DNA from: Haplosporangium gracile
Lineage: Eukaryota > Mortierellomycota > Mortierellomycetes > Mortierellales > Mortierellaceae
Direction of reading: 5' to 3'
Assembly (NCBI GenBank): GCA_015499985.1
Contig: JAAAUF010000353.1
Location: 1 to 38,054 of the forward strand
Length of the DNA stretch: 38,054 nucleotides
Part shown: in pieces, positions 10,634-23,435 of the stretch
Layout of the letters: every line of letters begins with the position of its first letter
Position numbering within the stretch: position 1 is the stretch's first letter
Notes under the pieces: generated by a model
Told to the model about the DNA's origin: nothing
The model's database searches: none
The model's input: only the letters and a program-made list of their open reading frames with translations
Program-made: the position numbers and the translations under genes

Positions 10634-13600
10634 CTAACCGAGTCCTCCGATCATACCTCCAGCAGTCTCCTTGTGCTTCAAAAAGTTGATTGAAAACTTG
10701 TCACCCTGAGCCGCCGCCAGTTTGAACCAGTGCATTGCTGCCGCCAGATTCTCGGGATTGAACTTGTCAGGCCCACCACTCGACTGTTGCTGCTGCTGTT
10801 GATTCCGGTACTGTTGTTGGCTGGGGTGATGATGGTAAGGATGCAGAGACGTCGCACTGCCATTGTTGTAATGCGAGGAGCTTCCCATAAACATCATCCC
10901 CGCCGGAGTCGAGTGTCGCCCAATTGCATGATGAGTATCCATGTACTGCTGATCCACATCATGAAGATGATGCCCCTCCGCAAACTCTGCCATCAGTGGT
11001 GGTTGTTGCTGATGGTGATGCTGCTGAAGCTGATGCTGCAGCAAGGAAGCCGTCGAAGAATTGTTGGGCGGTTCCGAGTTACCAGACCCAATCGATGATG
11101 ATCCAGTAAACGAGCCCAAACCAGTCATGATACCCAACCCGCTCAGGACGCCGCTCCCAAAACTACTGCCACTGCCACTGTTGCTATGCTGATGACGCGA
11201 CCTCTGCTTGATGGGGATACTGGCGGTTGTACTGGATTTCCCAAAAATCGAGCCCGAGAGCGTACCCTTGGGGGACGGTGGCGGTGGCGGAGTGTTGATT
11301 CTTCCTGTGCCCGTGCTGCTTATCGTGTTAGAACGGCCAAACCTTGTCGTGCCGATGGAAATGGGTGAAGGAACTCGACTGATCTGAGAGATGAGAGGAG
11401 AGCCATCCGATTTGGCATACCCGAACGGTGGAGACGAGGATGATGGTAGAATCGGAAGCGACATGTATAGAATCGCGAGCTCTCTTTGAGCTACTTGATG
11501 AGACTCTTTGGCGCCTATTACGCGATCGAGTAAAAACAATCAATGGTTAGAAAAAGAGGATCGAAAATATTCATAGCGTACAAATGAAATTAACGTCAAG
11601 GATGCTGTCCTACTCACCGATAGTGAAGAGGCGCACGGCTTCAGACATCCGTGTCCGTTCCTCGTCATCGTGCATGATGTTCCTGCTGCCCGACCTATCA
11701 GACTCCTGCCTTGTCCTCGAGCTCTCTTCGCCATCCACATATCGCGTGCCTTTCGCAACCACATACTCGATCACGTCGTTCTTCAAGATCGAGATAGCCA
11801 TCGCCATGTCCCAGAAGGCCTTGCCATCGTATCGAAGGTCTAAAATATTCCCAGGGATGAACGTCGCGATCAATTGCATATCACGCAAAAGATGCTTTGG
11901 ACGCAGAACGTCAGGTTGACGGAAGAGTCGCTCAATCTCGTCAACAATGGCGTCTGTGCCTGGAGTGAGCATACGAGGCGATATAAGAACTTCGTCTGCT
12001 TGCTCATTTTCTTTGGAAGACCTTGGGAATGATTTTGGAGGTCGGGTTTCTTGCTGTTGTTGCTGTTGGAGATGAGAAGTTCGAAACAACTGGGGCAAAG
12101 GACCTCCTGCACACGAGTCTGGGTACGAAAGCGACGCAACGATCAATTGCTCCAGAGCAAACAAGTGGCCAAGTTTTTGATAGGGAGACTTTGCCAAGTT
12201 GAACTGGTCAATTGTTGTCCTGTATGCCTCCGCCATGTCATAAGGCTCCGTAGAGGCTGGGCCAGGCGTCACTCTCAAAGGCCGCTTCTCAGGGAAATTC
12301 TTGACTTGAGCATTGAGTAGACTCTTGCCTGAGTTCTTGGGGTGCTCGGTGAAATCACTCTTGGGTCGGCTGTCCAACATAACCAGCGGCTCACTGCGGG
12401 CGCTCAAATGAGAGGACGGTCGGCTTCCCACGGGAGATGATTCTTGATCTGCAGGATGGAGAAAAGACTCAAAGGAGGAGCCCTGGGTATGTCGCGAGAC
12501 CATCGATGACCGTGAATCTGGGCGAAGGTGGTCTGCTCCTCCCGTTGCATCTGCGGTCTTGAGACTGTGTCGACTACTAAGGGACGTCAATGGGTGGGGT
12601 TCCGAACCTAGGTTGCTGTGAAGGCTGCCATTCCTCTTGACGTTGATTTCGTCGAGGTCTACATTGCGGTAGGGTTTCGGTAACTCGCTCTGGCACGGAT
12701 TGATGTGCGATTTCTCGCCTAGGTCCATCTGGTTTAGGTGTAAATCCACTCCGTCCTCGTTGCAATCTTGCTCAGAGAGCGATTCCCCAGCACAACAGTC
12801 CGTGTCGACGCTGTCCCGAATCTCTGGATCCCCCATCTCTGTCAAGAACTCGAGGAACCAACGATCGGCCTCGACCTCGCCAAAGAGATCCAGCCACTCT
12901 GAGAGAAGAAAGCTGGTTAACTTGAGCTGCACCCTCCTCATAAACTCTGGCATATCCTTGGGAAGCTGCATCAGCTGGTGTGGCAGGATGGTCGAGGATC
13001 CTCCTCCAGGCGTTGTGGAGCTACTGTAGGATGCAGATGCGCCGTGCGAGGTAATCGAATAAGGAGTGTTGTAGAGTGCATATGTCGGGCCTGGAAGCGA
13101 CGCGTAGATCGAGCTCGGGTCGTCAGGCAAGATTGGGATCGTCTCCTGTGTCGTCAGGTGACTGCCCTGAAGAAATTGTCGATGCATTCCCTTTGACCGC
13201 ACGTCAGTACTACTTCCTCCGTTCGTGCTGTAGACTGAGCTTTGCGAGGACTGGGAGCTGCTGATACTGCTGCTACTGTTGAGAACTGTTCCATGAATAC
13301 TGTTACTCGATGAAGCCCCCGGCGAGAAGAACTGGTTGGCACTAGGTGCAGACGACGATACGCTCCCATTCTTGAACGAGTTGACAATGAACTCTGCCAT
13401 GCCCGATGCACTGCTACTCGATTTGGTTTGGGCGGCGGTCTCAGCAGGACCCATTCCGACAATGAACTGGCCGTTGAGCTTGGCGACCTCCTTGACGAAA
13501 AAATCGCTTCCGTTGTTCGCTAAGAAAGGCAACAGGGGTCCATTATGAGTTGCCTGCGTTGTCTGCGTGGTCGCCATTAGGATACCGGTCCCACCAAGGC

Positions 13601-16600
13601 CAATTCCCTTGACGACCGCCTCGACCTCCATGCAGAACCGCAAAAAGTTGTCCTCGCCTGGCAAAAAGTTGTGAATCCCAGTATCCGTGATCCAGCGCTG
13701 AACCGCCTCCACCTCGCGCGCATCCATGGTGAAATCACTTTGGACCTCAGCAGCATCTCCAAGAAATCCTGACGCTCCCGGTTGGCCAAGAGTGTGAACA
13801 TTCGCCCAAGGCATTCCTGGATTGTTGGGGTTGTAACTGGATGAGAACACGGCCTGCTCCCTCTCTCTCAAGTGACCGAGGTTGCTCTCCATAGTAGAGT
13901 GCGACCCAAAAGAACGAGGCGCCATGTTGTCGACGTATGCGCTGAAGCTGCTCCGCCGAGTTTTGGACGCCCTCTGCACCTGAGCGGTGTGACCGTTCTT
14001 GCCGACAGCCCTGCGCGATCCAGTCTCTCCTGAGTATCCAGAGGCATCTCCATAGACTGACTGATATGCATGATCCTGACAGGCTCCTTTGCATCCTTCC
14101 ATCTCACAGCCTGGCCGACGAGCTCCTGTAGACCTGAGCTCAGGTTCACTCCAGCTGGGGTAAATACCATGAAGTCGCTCCCACTCCTCCGCGGCGAGGT
14201 ACTTCCTCATCAAGTTCCTGTTCAGTCGACTGAGCGTAGCCACGATCCCGAAAGACTTTTCGAATGCACGCGATGTGCGGACGCAAGTTAGATAGTACAT
14301 CTTGATCCTAAGAGCCGAAAGTCCCTCTCGCTTGCGTTCGATCGCAGACACGATTCGCGTATGCCACGAGTGAGCGAATCCCTCCCAAAGCGTCCTGCTG
14401 CTCGCTCTCTTGGCTCGGTGCTCCAGACGATGCTTGATTGGCATCGCCAGTAGGTAGATGAGTTTGGAACTGTCCAGTTGCCGAAGCACCTGAGAGGAAG
14501 CCAGAACTTGAAGCGAATGGTTGAATCCGATTGCAGCCGCGTGGTTGCCAGAAGCCCGCGCCTGCTCGACCCCTTGCAAGAGGAGAGATCGAATGCTCTC
14601 GTGATTCACGTCAGAGGTGGTTGAATCGATGGGATGCCCATACTGTCCTCCGTACGGGTCGATAGGAAACAGATCAAACTCCCGAAGCAACTTGAAGATC
14701 GATCGGGCCACTATCCTGATCTCCTCGGGCAAGTCGGCCTCTGAACGAACGGTGTGTCGAATCCTGGTCTTCCAAGCTCGGTCTGCTGCCAATCTCCTCG
14801 CGTTGGCGACCTTGAATGTATCAAAATGAGCGTGAGAGTGATGGCTGTCAGGGAAATCTCCTGGGTGCTCTCTGATGGTTGGGATCGTCTTTGTTCCTGA
14901 TTGATCAACTGCCGACAACATCTGACTACTGTTCACTCGCAAGATTGATATGTCCTTGTCCTCCGAAGTCTGGATCTGTGTTCTCTGAGCTAACGTAATG
15001 TCCTCTGACGACATAATCGAGTCCGTGTCTGATGCTTCCACATCAAGATCGACATCCATGTTTGACTCAAAGCTGGCTCCTCCTGCAGAGTCCATGACCT
15101 GGTCGACCAACATAGGTTTGGTGACGGTGATAATCCGTGATCCGCCAGCCGCACCCGTCGCCTCCATCACCATTGCCATACAGGGGGGTGCCAATGCTAA
15201 TCCAGTCTCGACAAGTTGACCCCGCCTTGAATCAACTCCGTTACTCCTTGCTAGCCTTTTCAGAGCCTCGTCGCTCGGCTCTTCGTACTGAACATACGCC
15301 AGAGCCCATGGCTCCCGCAGTGGAGTGAGTCCTGGATTGTAAGCTACTCCAGGAACTTCTTTGAGAGGCCCTGGATGAACTCTCTTCAGCTCTTGGATCG
15401 CTGACTTGAGTTCGGGTATTAGACTTTTGTCGCCCCAATGCTTCACAGCCAAGGTGGTGTCTACTGACGCGTGGGTGGATATGAAGGGCTGAGTAGCCGG
15501 TGTTGCGGTTGAAGTCGATGGGTCTTTTGAGTCCAAGATGGGGCAAGGGTTGGATGCAGCAGCGACCCCGGCAGAGCTGGTGACCTCAACAGTCGCCGTA
15601 CGAGGAGACACGGCCTGACCTGGCCTAATTCCTGACAATGATAAGAGCGTCAACCCACCGGACGCCTGGTCAGAGGGTGCGGGTGCGCTTGAAGACTTCT
15701 CCAGTGGCGGCGGTTGAGGTGGTTTCGCCTTGAATGGTAGCGAAGAAGAAGCTCCAGAGAAGAACAAAAAGCTAGGAGAAGCTCTTTTGTGGGTTCTGGC
15801 CACGTTAGGTGGATGGCCTGCTGCGGCAGTGGCTGAACTGGCGGCGACCTTCATTGCTGCAGAATAGGTTGGTGGCGTCTCCGAAGATGTCCGCTGGCGA
15901 CTGACAGGGACGCCTTTCCCGTTGAAACTGCTTGATCTCGTCATGTTGACGGACGAGGTCAGTGAGGCTGGCGTTGCATAAGTTGTCTTGAACTGGGGAC
16001 ATACAAAGTAGAACAGAGTAGTGAAATCAGCCGGACAGAGGAGCAGTGTGGGCGTGATTGAGGGTCCTGTAGATCCTAGTCCTCCTCCTGGATGCTGTGA
16101 GAAATTTGCCCGTACTGGTCCGGGTGTCGACAACTCTGTAATGGGATTAAGGGTATAATGATGAGGTGAAGTTTGTGTTGGATCTGCAGGTATCGAGAAG
16201 AAACTGACAAGAGACTCGATCTTTTCCCGAATCCGCGGATCGATCACAGCCGAGCGGCTCTCCCTATTAATGACAACGAGATTTAACATATGAGCATGAA
16301 CAAACTATATAGACTCAGAAAGAATGGTCAGCGAAAGGCTTGTTAGCAAAATGGTCTCACCATCCAGGAACCGGGTTCAAAATGCCGGTGACATATCGAT
16401 ACAGGCGCTGGTGAGTATTGAACAAAACGCGCTGGCGCTGTTTCTCGGAGAGGAAGATGTCTTGAAACATGCCATAGGTCTAGAAGTTATCCAAAGAGAT
16501 ACATTAGCATTGGTTCTCATCCTTCTGTATAATTGATGAAGAGCATTAACGGTCAATATACGTTACCTCAGGATAGGCGATGCACTTGTTCATGAACCGG

Positions 16601-18408
16601 TAAAAGAAGAACTTGATGATGATGATCAGAGAAGCGTACGCTCTCGCTCCACCATTCAGCTCAGCAAAGATCATCCGAGATATCTCGAGAAGCCAGGGCG
16701 GAGTAAATTCCTTGAGTGTGCTCAGAATATCTAAGCATGCCTCCGTGTAAAACTCCTCCACGACCGCTTGTCGATCAGTGCCATCACGACTCGACTGGGC
16801 TCTTGACCGTCCGTCGCTGTCACCTAAAGAATCCCCACTGTCCTTGACCCCTGTGACTAGGTCGTCGGTCGCCACAACCTTCATGACAGGCACGCTCGGC
16901 ATGCGACCTAGCGACTGATGATGTTGGTGATGTACGTGGTGAAGATGCTGACTAGGCCCTTGAGCTAACGGGAGCAAGTTGGCATTGAGCTCCTCGTCCG
17001 AGAATCCTGCTAGTGACCACTCGCCTTTATGAATAAGGTTCAGGAGCGTTTTCTCGAATCTCGCCTTGACTCGACTCACATGCTGCCATTCCGATTGGAT
17101 AACATACCGTTCCAGCATCTCCACCATCAGTCGCTCGCCCTTTTTCTCTGACAGCAGCGCCACAAAGATACTCACAACTGCCCGAGTCCGAAGTATGTGC
17201 TCCCGCTCAAACGAGGACGGACCAAAAAGGTTGCCAAAAATAATGTGCACGACATCTTGATTATTGACAAAGTTGGGTATGGTGGATGGTGTTGGTAGTT
17301 GTTGTCTTTGTTGGTTCTGTTGTTGTTGTTGTGATGTCAGAAGTTGTGGCTGTGACGCTGACTGTTGGGGCCCATAGCCGATCGAGCCTACTCCATATGA
17401 ACGCTCCCTGCCACTCCGACCTCCTGAATGCGAATGGTGGTGTGTTGTTTGTACAGGTTTTTCGACAAGAAGAGTGTCCAATTCTTGGGACTGAAGGTTC
17501 CTGAACGCAGTCGCAAGAATGGTGGAATCTGTCCGTAGTCGATGCAGAAAGGCCAGAATGGTCGAAGAGGAGGCTTGACTCATCATATCCAGGAAGCTGG
17601 GTCTGGGCTGAGGGTGTGCCAGGCAATTCTGCAAAATCCGATCCGTTTCTTCGTAGGAATAGTTGTAAGAAGAAATGAACTCTGCGCGCCTGTCCGGTCT
17701 CTGCTTGTTCTTGAAGGAGTCATGCGCATGATCGTAGGCAAAATCGAGTCCGCGAGAAACTCTTGCTGAGAGTACCAAGCCCATCAAATGTGCGTGGAGC
17801 TGCAACGACTGGTGAAAGTCCTTTTGCTTTGAACTTTTGTCGAGAAGGAAGACTTGGAGTAAATCCTGTAGCGTTGGATGGTCTGGAAATTGATAATCGC
17901 CGAAAAACAATGGCTCCATTGGACCGACTTGTGGAACTGATTCTGCCGGAGTTGATGCCGAAGATGTCCGTCCTGGTGCCGAAGATGAAGGAGGCCCTGG
18001 AACATCCTTGTTGGTATTTCGTCGTCTACTTTGAGGTGAAAAGATGCTTGCTTCCTCTGCTGAAGGTGGTACATCAGCGGAATCTTGACCAAGTTTGGAT
18101 GGGTTGAACTCTACGGTAGTCGTATGCTGATGGGTTACAGTAACGGGAGCTTGCGGGGATGAAGCTGACGAGGAGACGGACGACGAGGCCGATGTGGTGA
18201 AGGAGGTTGATGATAGGGCCGATGAAGAAGGTGAAAGGAGAGCTGTCATTGAAGCAGCTGCAGTAACTATTGAAGAGTGGGACAACGTCGATGAATCTTC
18301 GGAGGAACGGCGCGGGAGCTTTATAGGGTCGATATCGATGTTGTGTAGGTCTAAAGCTGAGGCAGAGCAAGAGGTCCGCAAGGTCCCAATGCTTGAGTGT
18401 GTCGACAT
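10634..18408 (-). CDS. Giant RasGAP-like protein with Sel1-like C terminus (four exons)
   Basis: Exons on the minus strand are 16567-18408, 16361-16479, 11618-16263 and 10634-11514; phases agree at all three junctions (GAG|ACC, TG|G, G|GC), giving about 2,495 residues. The N-terminal 615 residues, apart from Ser-rich linkers, are helical. The segment FFFYRFMNKCIAYPETYG, spanning the first junction, resembles the FLRFxxPAIxxP helix of RasGAP/IQGAP-type GAP domains, so a Ras-family GTPase partner is likely, though I see no certain arginine finger. The middle is a mix of long low-complexity linkers (Ser, Gly, Gln) and helical blocks, for example ALRIKMYYLTCVRTSRAF. The C-terminal part contains a conserved-looking block (IVDEIERLFRQPDVLRPKHL, then RDMQLIATFIPGNILDLR). 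It ends with Sel1-like helices: LFTIGAKESHQVAQRELAILYMSLP and AMHWFKLAAAQGDKFSINFL. Both halves belong to one gene because each junction has good donor and acceptor sites. A TATA-like TTATATAC lies about 45 bp upstream of the ATG. The exact family name is not recognised. Confidence 0.75.
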
Positions 18409-19926
18409 AGTGAAGAGCCCGTGAAATGGATATGAAAGTGGTGATGTCCTGGGTATATAATGTGTCTAGTCGATTCGAAGAGTGTCGAATGTCCAATGAT
18501 AGCAAGACGGAGTAGATCTAGGTACGGAGGAGTACGAGAAGCAAATACAGGGACAGACAGGAACATTAGTTAGCCAATGCAGGATACACAGCAGTGAGCA
18601 AATATCCACCGGATAGAGGTGAGCCACCGAGATAATCATCACTCTGACGCTGGATCAGGCTTTCCGGAACCGCAGATCGAGTGTTGTTGTTCAATGACGC
18701 TACTGTTCACAGCTCCGCGCTTGACTTTTTTTGGCCTTCCTTGGCTTCTGTTTCCGCGTCCATGGCATCGCCCCTTTGTCCCCCTGATCCCGATAGATCG
18801 CTCTAGCTAGAAACATCTTTGGAGGTAGTCGTGGCTCTTCTTGAGACTCCTGCTCAAAGATCTGAACAAGATGGTTGAGGAAAATTGAAACCATCGTTCA
18901 TGGATAGACGTCTTTGAGAAGGCAGCGAAGGCTGAATAAACGACGAGATGAGCAGACATGAAAGACGAGGCAACGAGAGACAGGAGGAAGAGACAGCAGC
19001 ACGGGATGTTGCGATACAATAGGGGGTAAGCAGCAGGTCCATTGTTTTCCCTATTGAAATGTCAGAGCGCCCAGGTCGCAGACAGGCCCTACAGTAAGGT
19101 TGAGGCGCGTGGTTCTCGAGCCACACGACGACACTGAATGAACGACCTTTGTTCTCTGCTTCCTCTTTGGCAGGGTTTTCTTCCCTCGCTCCTTCCAACT
19201 GATGCCCCATCCCCGGCGTTATCTTTCTTTTTTTTTTTTTTGCTCCCATCTTAAGGAACACTGCCCTTGCTGTTTCTTTCCTTTACTTGTCCGAACCTGA
19301 GCGCCACTGAATAAACCAGACTCCCTTGTTCTCTTTGTCTTTTGTCCTGTTTCAGCCTCTCTCCCCATGAAAACTACATACTCTCCGGTATGGCATGGGT
19401 TTGCATGCAGTCTTGTCTGTACTCCTTGAGGTCGATCGGAGAAAGACCGAAGGGTGTCCAAAGGGTGAGCATTGCAGTGCAAAGCTGAGCAGTGTGTATA
19501 TTTTTTAAAGTTGGCGCACCCACCTTGATTTGATGATGTTCCTGACGATGGTGGATGAAGGACAGAGTACGAATGAAGGTTCGAGCGGAAGGTAGAGTGC
19601 GACAGAGGAAATGGCGGCAATTTCAAGGAAGGAGAGGATCAAAGGTAATAGCGATGAGAGGGGTAAGACACATGCGACAAAAAAGGACAGAGGGGAGTGA
19701 AGAAAGAGAACGGCAAGAAAAAATAGAAAAAGTCAGCATACCTTTTTGAAGTTCCTTTTTCAGTAACTCGTCTCTTTCCTTCAGCCTCATCCTGCAGCTT
19801 ACTTCACACTCACTGCATACACACACTCCACCACTACGTCGTCGCATCAATTGAGCTCAGTTGTGAAAGGCGAAGTGTGCTTTATTTCCTACAAAAGTGA
19901 GACCCAGCTCCTACTATTCTTTGCTC
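18409..19926. other. Intergenic region upstream of the RasGAP-like gene
   Basis: This 1.5-kb stretch lies between the start of the RasGAP-like gene and the stop of the next minus-strand gene. It holds a TATA-like element near 18455, a 13-bp T-run near 19228-19240, and several short frames without recognisable similarity. Two minus-strand pieces look like possible exons: the one listed at 18700-18861, and one at about 19740-19790 ending MRLKERDELLKKELQK before a GTATGC donor. Their phases do not join directly, so I cannot build a gene from them. Confidence 0.4.
18700..18861 (-). CDS. Possible terminal exon of an unidentified small gene
   Basis: A 53-codon stretch starts right after a plausible acceptor (CTTGTTCAG) and ends in a stop. 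It begins IFEQESQEEPRLPPKM and ends in a Lys/Arg-rich tail (TRKQKPRKAKKSQARSCEQ), which looks more like protein than random sequence. No upstream exon with a compatible phase was found with confidence, and no family is recognised. It could be a fortuitous open frame in the promoter of the RasGAP-like gene. Confidence 0.2.
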   Translation of the reverse strand: MFEQESQEEPRLPPKMFLARAIYRDQGDKGAMPWTRKQKPRKAKKSQARSCEQ

Positions 19927-22264
19927 TCACGGCGTGGCCTTTGATGTGAACAAAGGCATCAAATGGAACGTCCGAGTGGCGTGCTTGAAAATCAGTCGAC
20001 GGATCAACGAGATTTCCGGCCCTTGGGTGTCTGCGGGGACCTGTTGCACGGGCTGCTGCTGGGACTGTAGGGACTCTGCATTCCGGACAAGGAGCACATA
20101 GTAGCATTGCTCCAGCATGGACCCGACATCCTTGGAATCGATCAGCGGGAACAGGACCGCCGCTTGGCTGATGGGGTCTGGGATCAGTCCCGTCTAAAAA
20201 GGGGGAAGTGTCAGGCACCATCAGACCCATCAGTCAGATAGAGAATACAATGTCTCGTGTGAGCAATTGAGAACAGACAAAAATAATCATTTTGCAAAAG
20301 TACTTCCTGTGAAGAGAGGGAACCCTTCAGAGACGTGTGATTTATAAACATGTTGCATATGCATGTGCACGATTACCTGCTCCGCAAGCTGAGCAAGCCA
20401 AGTGGTCTCCTCCAATTCCTTTGGATACGCCTTCGATGATGTGCTCTTGCAGGCATTCCAGTGCGCAATCATACAGCGCAGCATCCCTTGAATCACCGGC
20501 AGACAAATCGACGCCGAGCGTCTGTCTGCTCAACATAAAAAGTATGAAGCAAAGCAAGACGAGTTACTAAATAAAAAGCATCGCACGAACCCTAAACTCA
20601 CGCTTAGAAAACACATGCATAGCAAACAAAAATGCCAAAAAAGTCTGCCAAACCTTGCTCCATTGCTGATACGATGATCCGTCTGTACGCCGGGGTTTCG
20701 GTCATTAGCCGCAACAAGATTTTGTCCCTATACATTCGAACAAGATGATCGCGTTAGACTCTTGGTCCTACCTTTCAACACTACCTCGAAACGCGGCATC
20801 AAGAACATGTCGATGTCGCGCAGAATTACCTTTGTTGTGCGGCGTGCTTCATGGCGGCCGATGTGGCACTCACCATAGTGGTGTCGACTCTCATTCCAAG
20901 ATGCAGTACAAATCTTCTCATCAACTGCTCGATGATGGCTGAGTCGTGTCCATTTATGCATCGAGCCACAAGGTCCACAATTTCAAACTCGCGCACTGAC
21001 TGACTCCGGCCATGAACTTTTGGCTCCTCCTTCCCCCTTAAAGACTTTCCGCGGTTGATATAACTTCCATCCTGAAAGCTGAATGATCCCGCAAGTCCTG
21101 TTGATTTGTAGTGGATAGGCTGCCGGTCGCGGTTGATGTCAGTCAACGATATCGTAAGGGCTTTCGATCGCATCTCGCCTTTGCTATCTTCCTTGATCCA
21201 GCGTCCGTCTAAGTACTTCAAAATCGTATCCAAAGCAAACAGCATGATCTCGGGAACCTTGCTATATGTTGCCGCTAATGGTTGGAGGTAATGTGGAGTG
21301 TAAGTAGATAGCAATTTGACCAGCAATGCTCACTTTACAGATCATCTTTAATCATCACTTCCTTACCCCGCGACTTCAGCTCCTCGATAGAATCATCCGA
21401 GTCAGTAGACTCCAGCCATGTGAATATCCGCTCGAGAGCATTTGTCAGTGAAAGTGCCTGGTTCTCAAATGCTCCGTAATCAGTCCCATCCCGCAACTTG
21501 ATCAGGGCATTCAAAACAGACTCACTGTCCCACATTGGCAAGCCTTGCTGAGACAATGGTCCGCAGTGGAGCATGTATAATGTGTCGTGATGGCTCTGGT
21601 ACTGGACCATATTCCAGCTCTGTGTGTTGTTGCCTATACTCTCTTCCTGTTTCCTCCGGCGAGAAGCATCGGCTGCAAGTTCCTGTTTCTTTGTTAAGAC
21701 GGCTACAATCCAATGAATTGCCATCCTATATAATTACAGGATGAAAGGAGAGAACGGTCAGTACCGCATACATGCCATTAATCCGCAAACTTATTCAAAT
21801 TAAAGCCAGATATAGCTTCCTTACTTGTCGATATCCTCGCCTCTCTGTTTTGCTGTTGTCCACAGCCGCCTCGCCATTTCGCCTTTCCGCAAGAGCCCTG
21901 GTTTGTAGTTGATAACCCACTCCAGCCAACCTGTCGTCTTGGCCGTTGATGACAGCGACGGATATGACTCCCCAGCCTCCAATGTAAACCGAGCCAGGAC
22001 CTGAGCAAATAAGGCCGGGTCTGCACCAACGCAATATGACTGCAGCTGGAGGAATGCTTTGTCTGATGCTTCGTCGTTTGCCTCGCTCGCGAGACTGATC
22101 AGGTCCAGGAACGAGTACAATGGCGGCGTTGGAGGTACATCGCCAGGATTGGGCAGTCCTTCTAGCATGGGCGCAAAGTCAGGGTAGCCATGCCATTGTG
22201 CTCTTGTTGTGTCGGCGATGGTTGTCCTGATGGTCGAGTTTTGCAGCTGAAGAACTTCCTCCAT
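19927..22264 (-). CDS. Unrecognised 595-residue, mainly helical protein (six exons)
   Basis: I do not recognise this protein. Proposed minus-strand exons are 21825-22264, 21367-21725, 20830-21328, 20654-20727, 20377-20525 and 19927-20193; all phases agree, giving 595 residues. It starts MEEVLQLQNSTIRTTIADTT and has many amphipathic helical stretches without signal peptide or membrane span: LISLASEANDEASDKAFLQL, WLEWVINYKPGLL, ALTNALERIFTWLEST-like blocks, VKLLSTYTPHYLQPLAATYS, EFEIVDLVARCINGHDSAII and KILLRLMTETPAYRRIIV. That texture suggests an alpha-helical repeat or scaffold subunit of a larger complex. Intron 2 would be only 38 nt, and the donor of intron 4 is a weak GTTTGG, so those junctions are the least certain. 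Between exons 3 and 4 the intron contains an open stretch (ILRDIDMFLMPRFEVVLK) that could be an alternative exon. Confidence 0.65.
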
Positions 22265-22442
22265 GTCGTGTTGTAGTTGGAAGGAAGCTGGAGAAGTATT
22301 CGGTTGCTACAGTATAAACTTGCGGCCGTGACTGTTTCCTTTTGGCTTTTTCACTTTCAACAAAAAAAAGAGCGCGACTGGTACAGTAAATTCTTTTTTT
22401 TTTATTTGTAAGGTATCTCAAAGCGATGAAAGGTCGTGCATG

Positions 22443-23435
22443 TTACGAGCGGGTAAAGGGGTAGGTATCGGCAAAGGGGTCCTCGCTGGCAACACGGTGC
22501 CAGGTATACTCGATGTGAGTCGCAACAGCCTCGGCATTCTCGGTCGAGGTCAACTCAGCCAGGATAAAGAGCGCCGCGTCAATTCCTAAGTTACCAGCAA
22601 AAACAAGGTTGAATGAGTATTCGCTTCTCCACTGTCTACCCAGTGGAGCCTAACTCTCTCTCTTTCTCTCTATCGATTTGCTTCTTACCAGCAGACACTC
22701 CCGAAGAGGAAACATATTTGCCATCCTGGACCCATCGAGCCCTCTTGATCCAGTTCACCTTGGGACCCTGAGACATAGGCCCTTCAAAAACCTGCTTGTT
22801 AGTGCTGTATATTCACGAAAGTAAATGATATTTGGCTTTTAGTTCTGGATATTGGAGCACGATGGATGCGGCAATCAATTAACAACAACACTCAAAGTGC
22901 GCCCTTACGTCATGTTGTAACCGTCGGCAAGACCAGTCTTGGCAAGGATTCCAGCGCCAGTGCATACAGTCATGGTCCAGGTAGACTGTTCCACATGGGT
23001 CTTGACATAGCCTATAAGGTCTTCGCTGGTAACATAGCTGAGGACCCCGACACCACCAGGAATGAAGAAGAGGTCATATTTCTGGATGATGTCGCTGACC
23101 AAGTACTTGGGGGTGATGGTGACCTGCTGCGAGGACTTGACGGGCTCAAGGCTGGTTGCAACAAAGCAGATCTCAATGTCAAGGGTGTTGGACTCCTCGC
23201 CAAAGATGCGCATGGGACCCATGACCTATTCGTTGTTTTATGACAAGGGAAAACCATGATGTTAATTAAAAACACGCGTCAACAAATGGCGCAATTGGTT
23301 TGCAAACAAAGGGAGACGACAGATACTTACATCCAAAAGATCGACGCCGTTAAAGACCAAGGCACCAAGTTTGAGCTTGCCAGAACCCTTGGGGATCTTG
23401 GGGAGAGGACCATGAGGAGCAACGGTGGGAGACAT
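22443..23435 (-). CDS. DJ-1/PfpI-family protein, copy A (isonitrile hydratase-like)
   Basis: Exons on the minus strand are 23331-23435, 22909-23225, 22689-22804 and 22443-22585, giving 226 residues. The fold signature is that of DJ-1/PfpI (class I glutamine amidotransferase-like) proteins. GVDLLDVMGPMRIFG at residues 30-44 contains the Asp equivalent to that of the isonitrile-hydratase subgroup, FFIPGGVG is the central strand-turn, and TVCTGAGILAKTGLADG carries the nucleophile-elbow cysteine at about 123 followed by Thr. The C-terminal part has SGVSAGIDAALF and IEYTWHRVASEDPF. The substrate is unknown; members of this subgroup include isonitrile hydratases and uncharacterised stress-linked proteins. 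No targeting signal is visible, so it is probably cytosolic. It is one of two head-to-tail copies with identical intron positions and phases; exon 2 is almost identical to that of copy B. Confidence 0.9.

Noticed and set aside
10730..11098. + frame opposite the last exon of the RasGAP-like gene
   Set aside because: Antisense of Gln/His-rich repeats; the minus-strand frame has matching splice phases and Sel1-like similarity.
23012..23275. Ser/Pro-rich minus-strand frame within DJ-1/PfpI copy A (and its twin in copy B)
   Set aside because: It is the out-of-frame shadow of exon 2; its presence in both copies follows from their near-identity.
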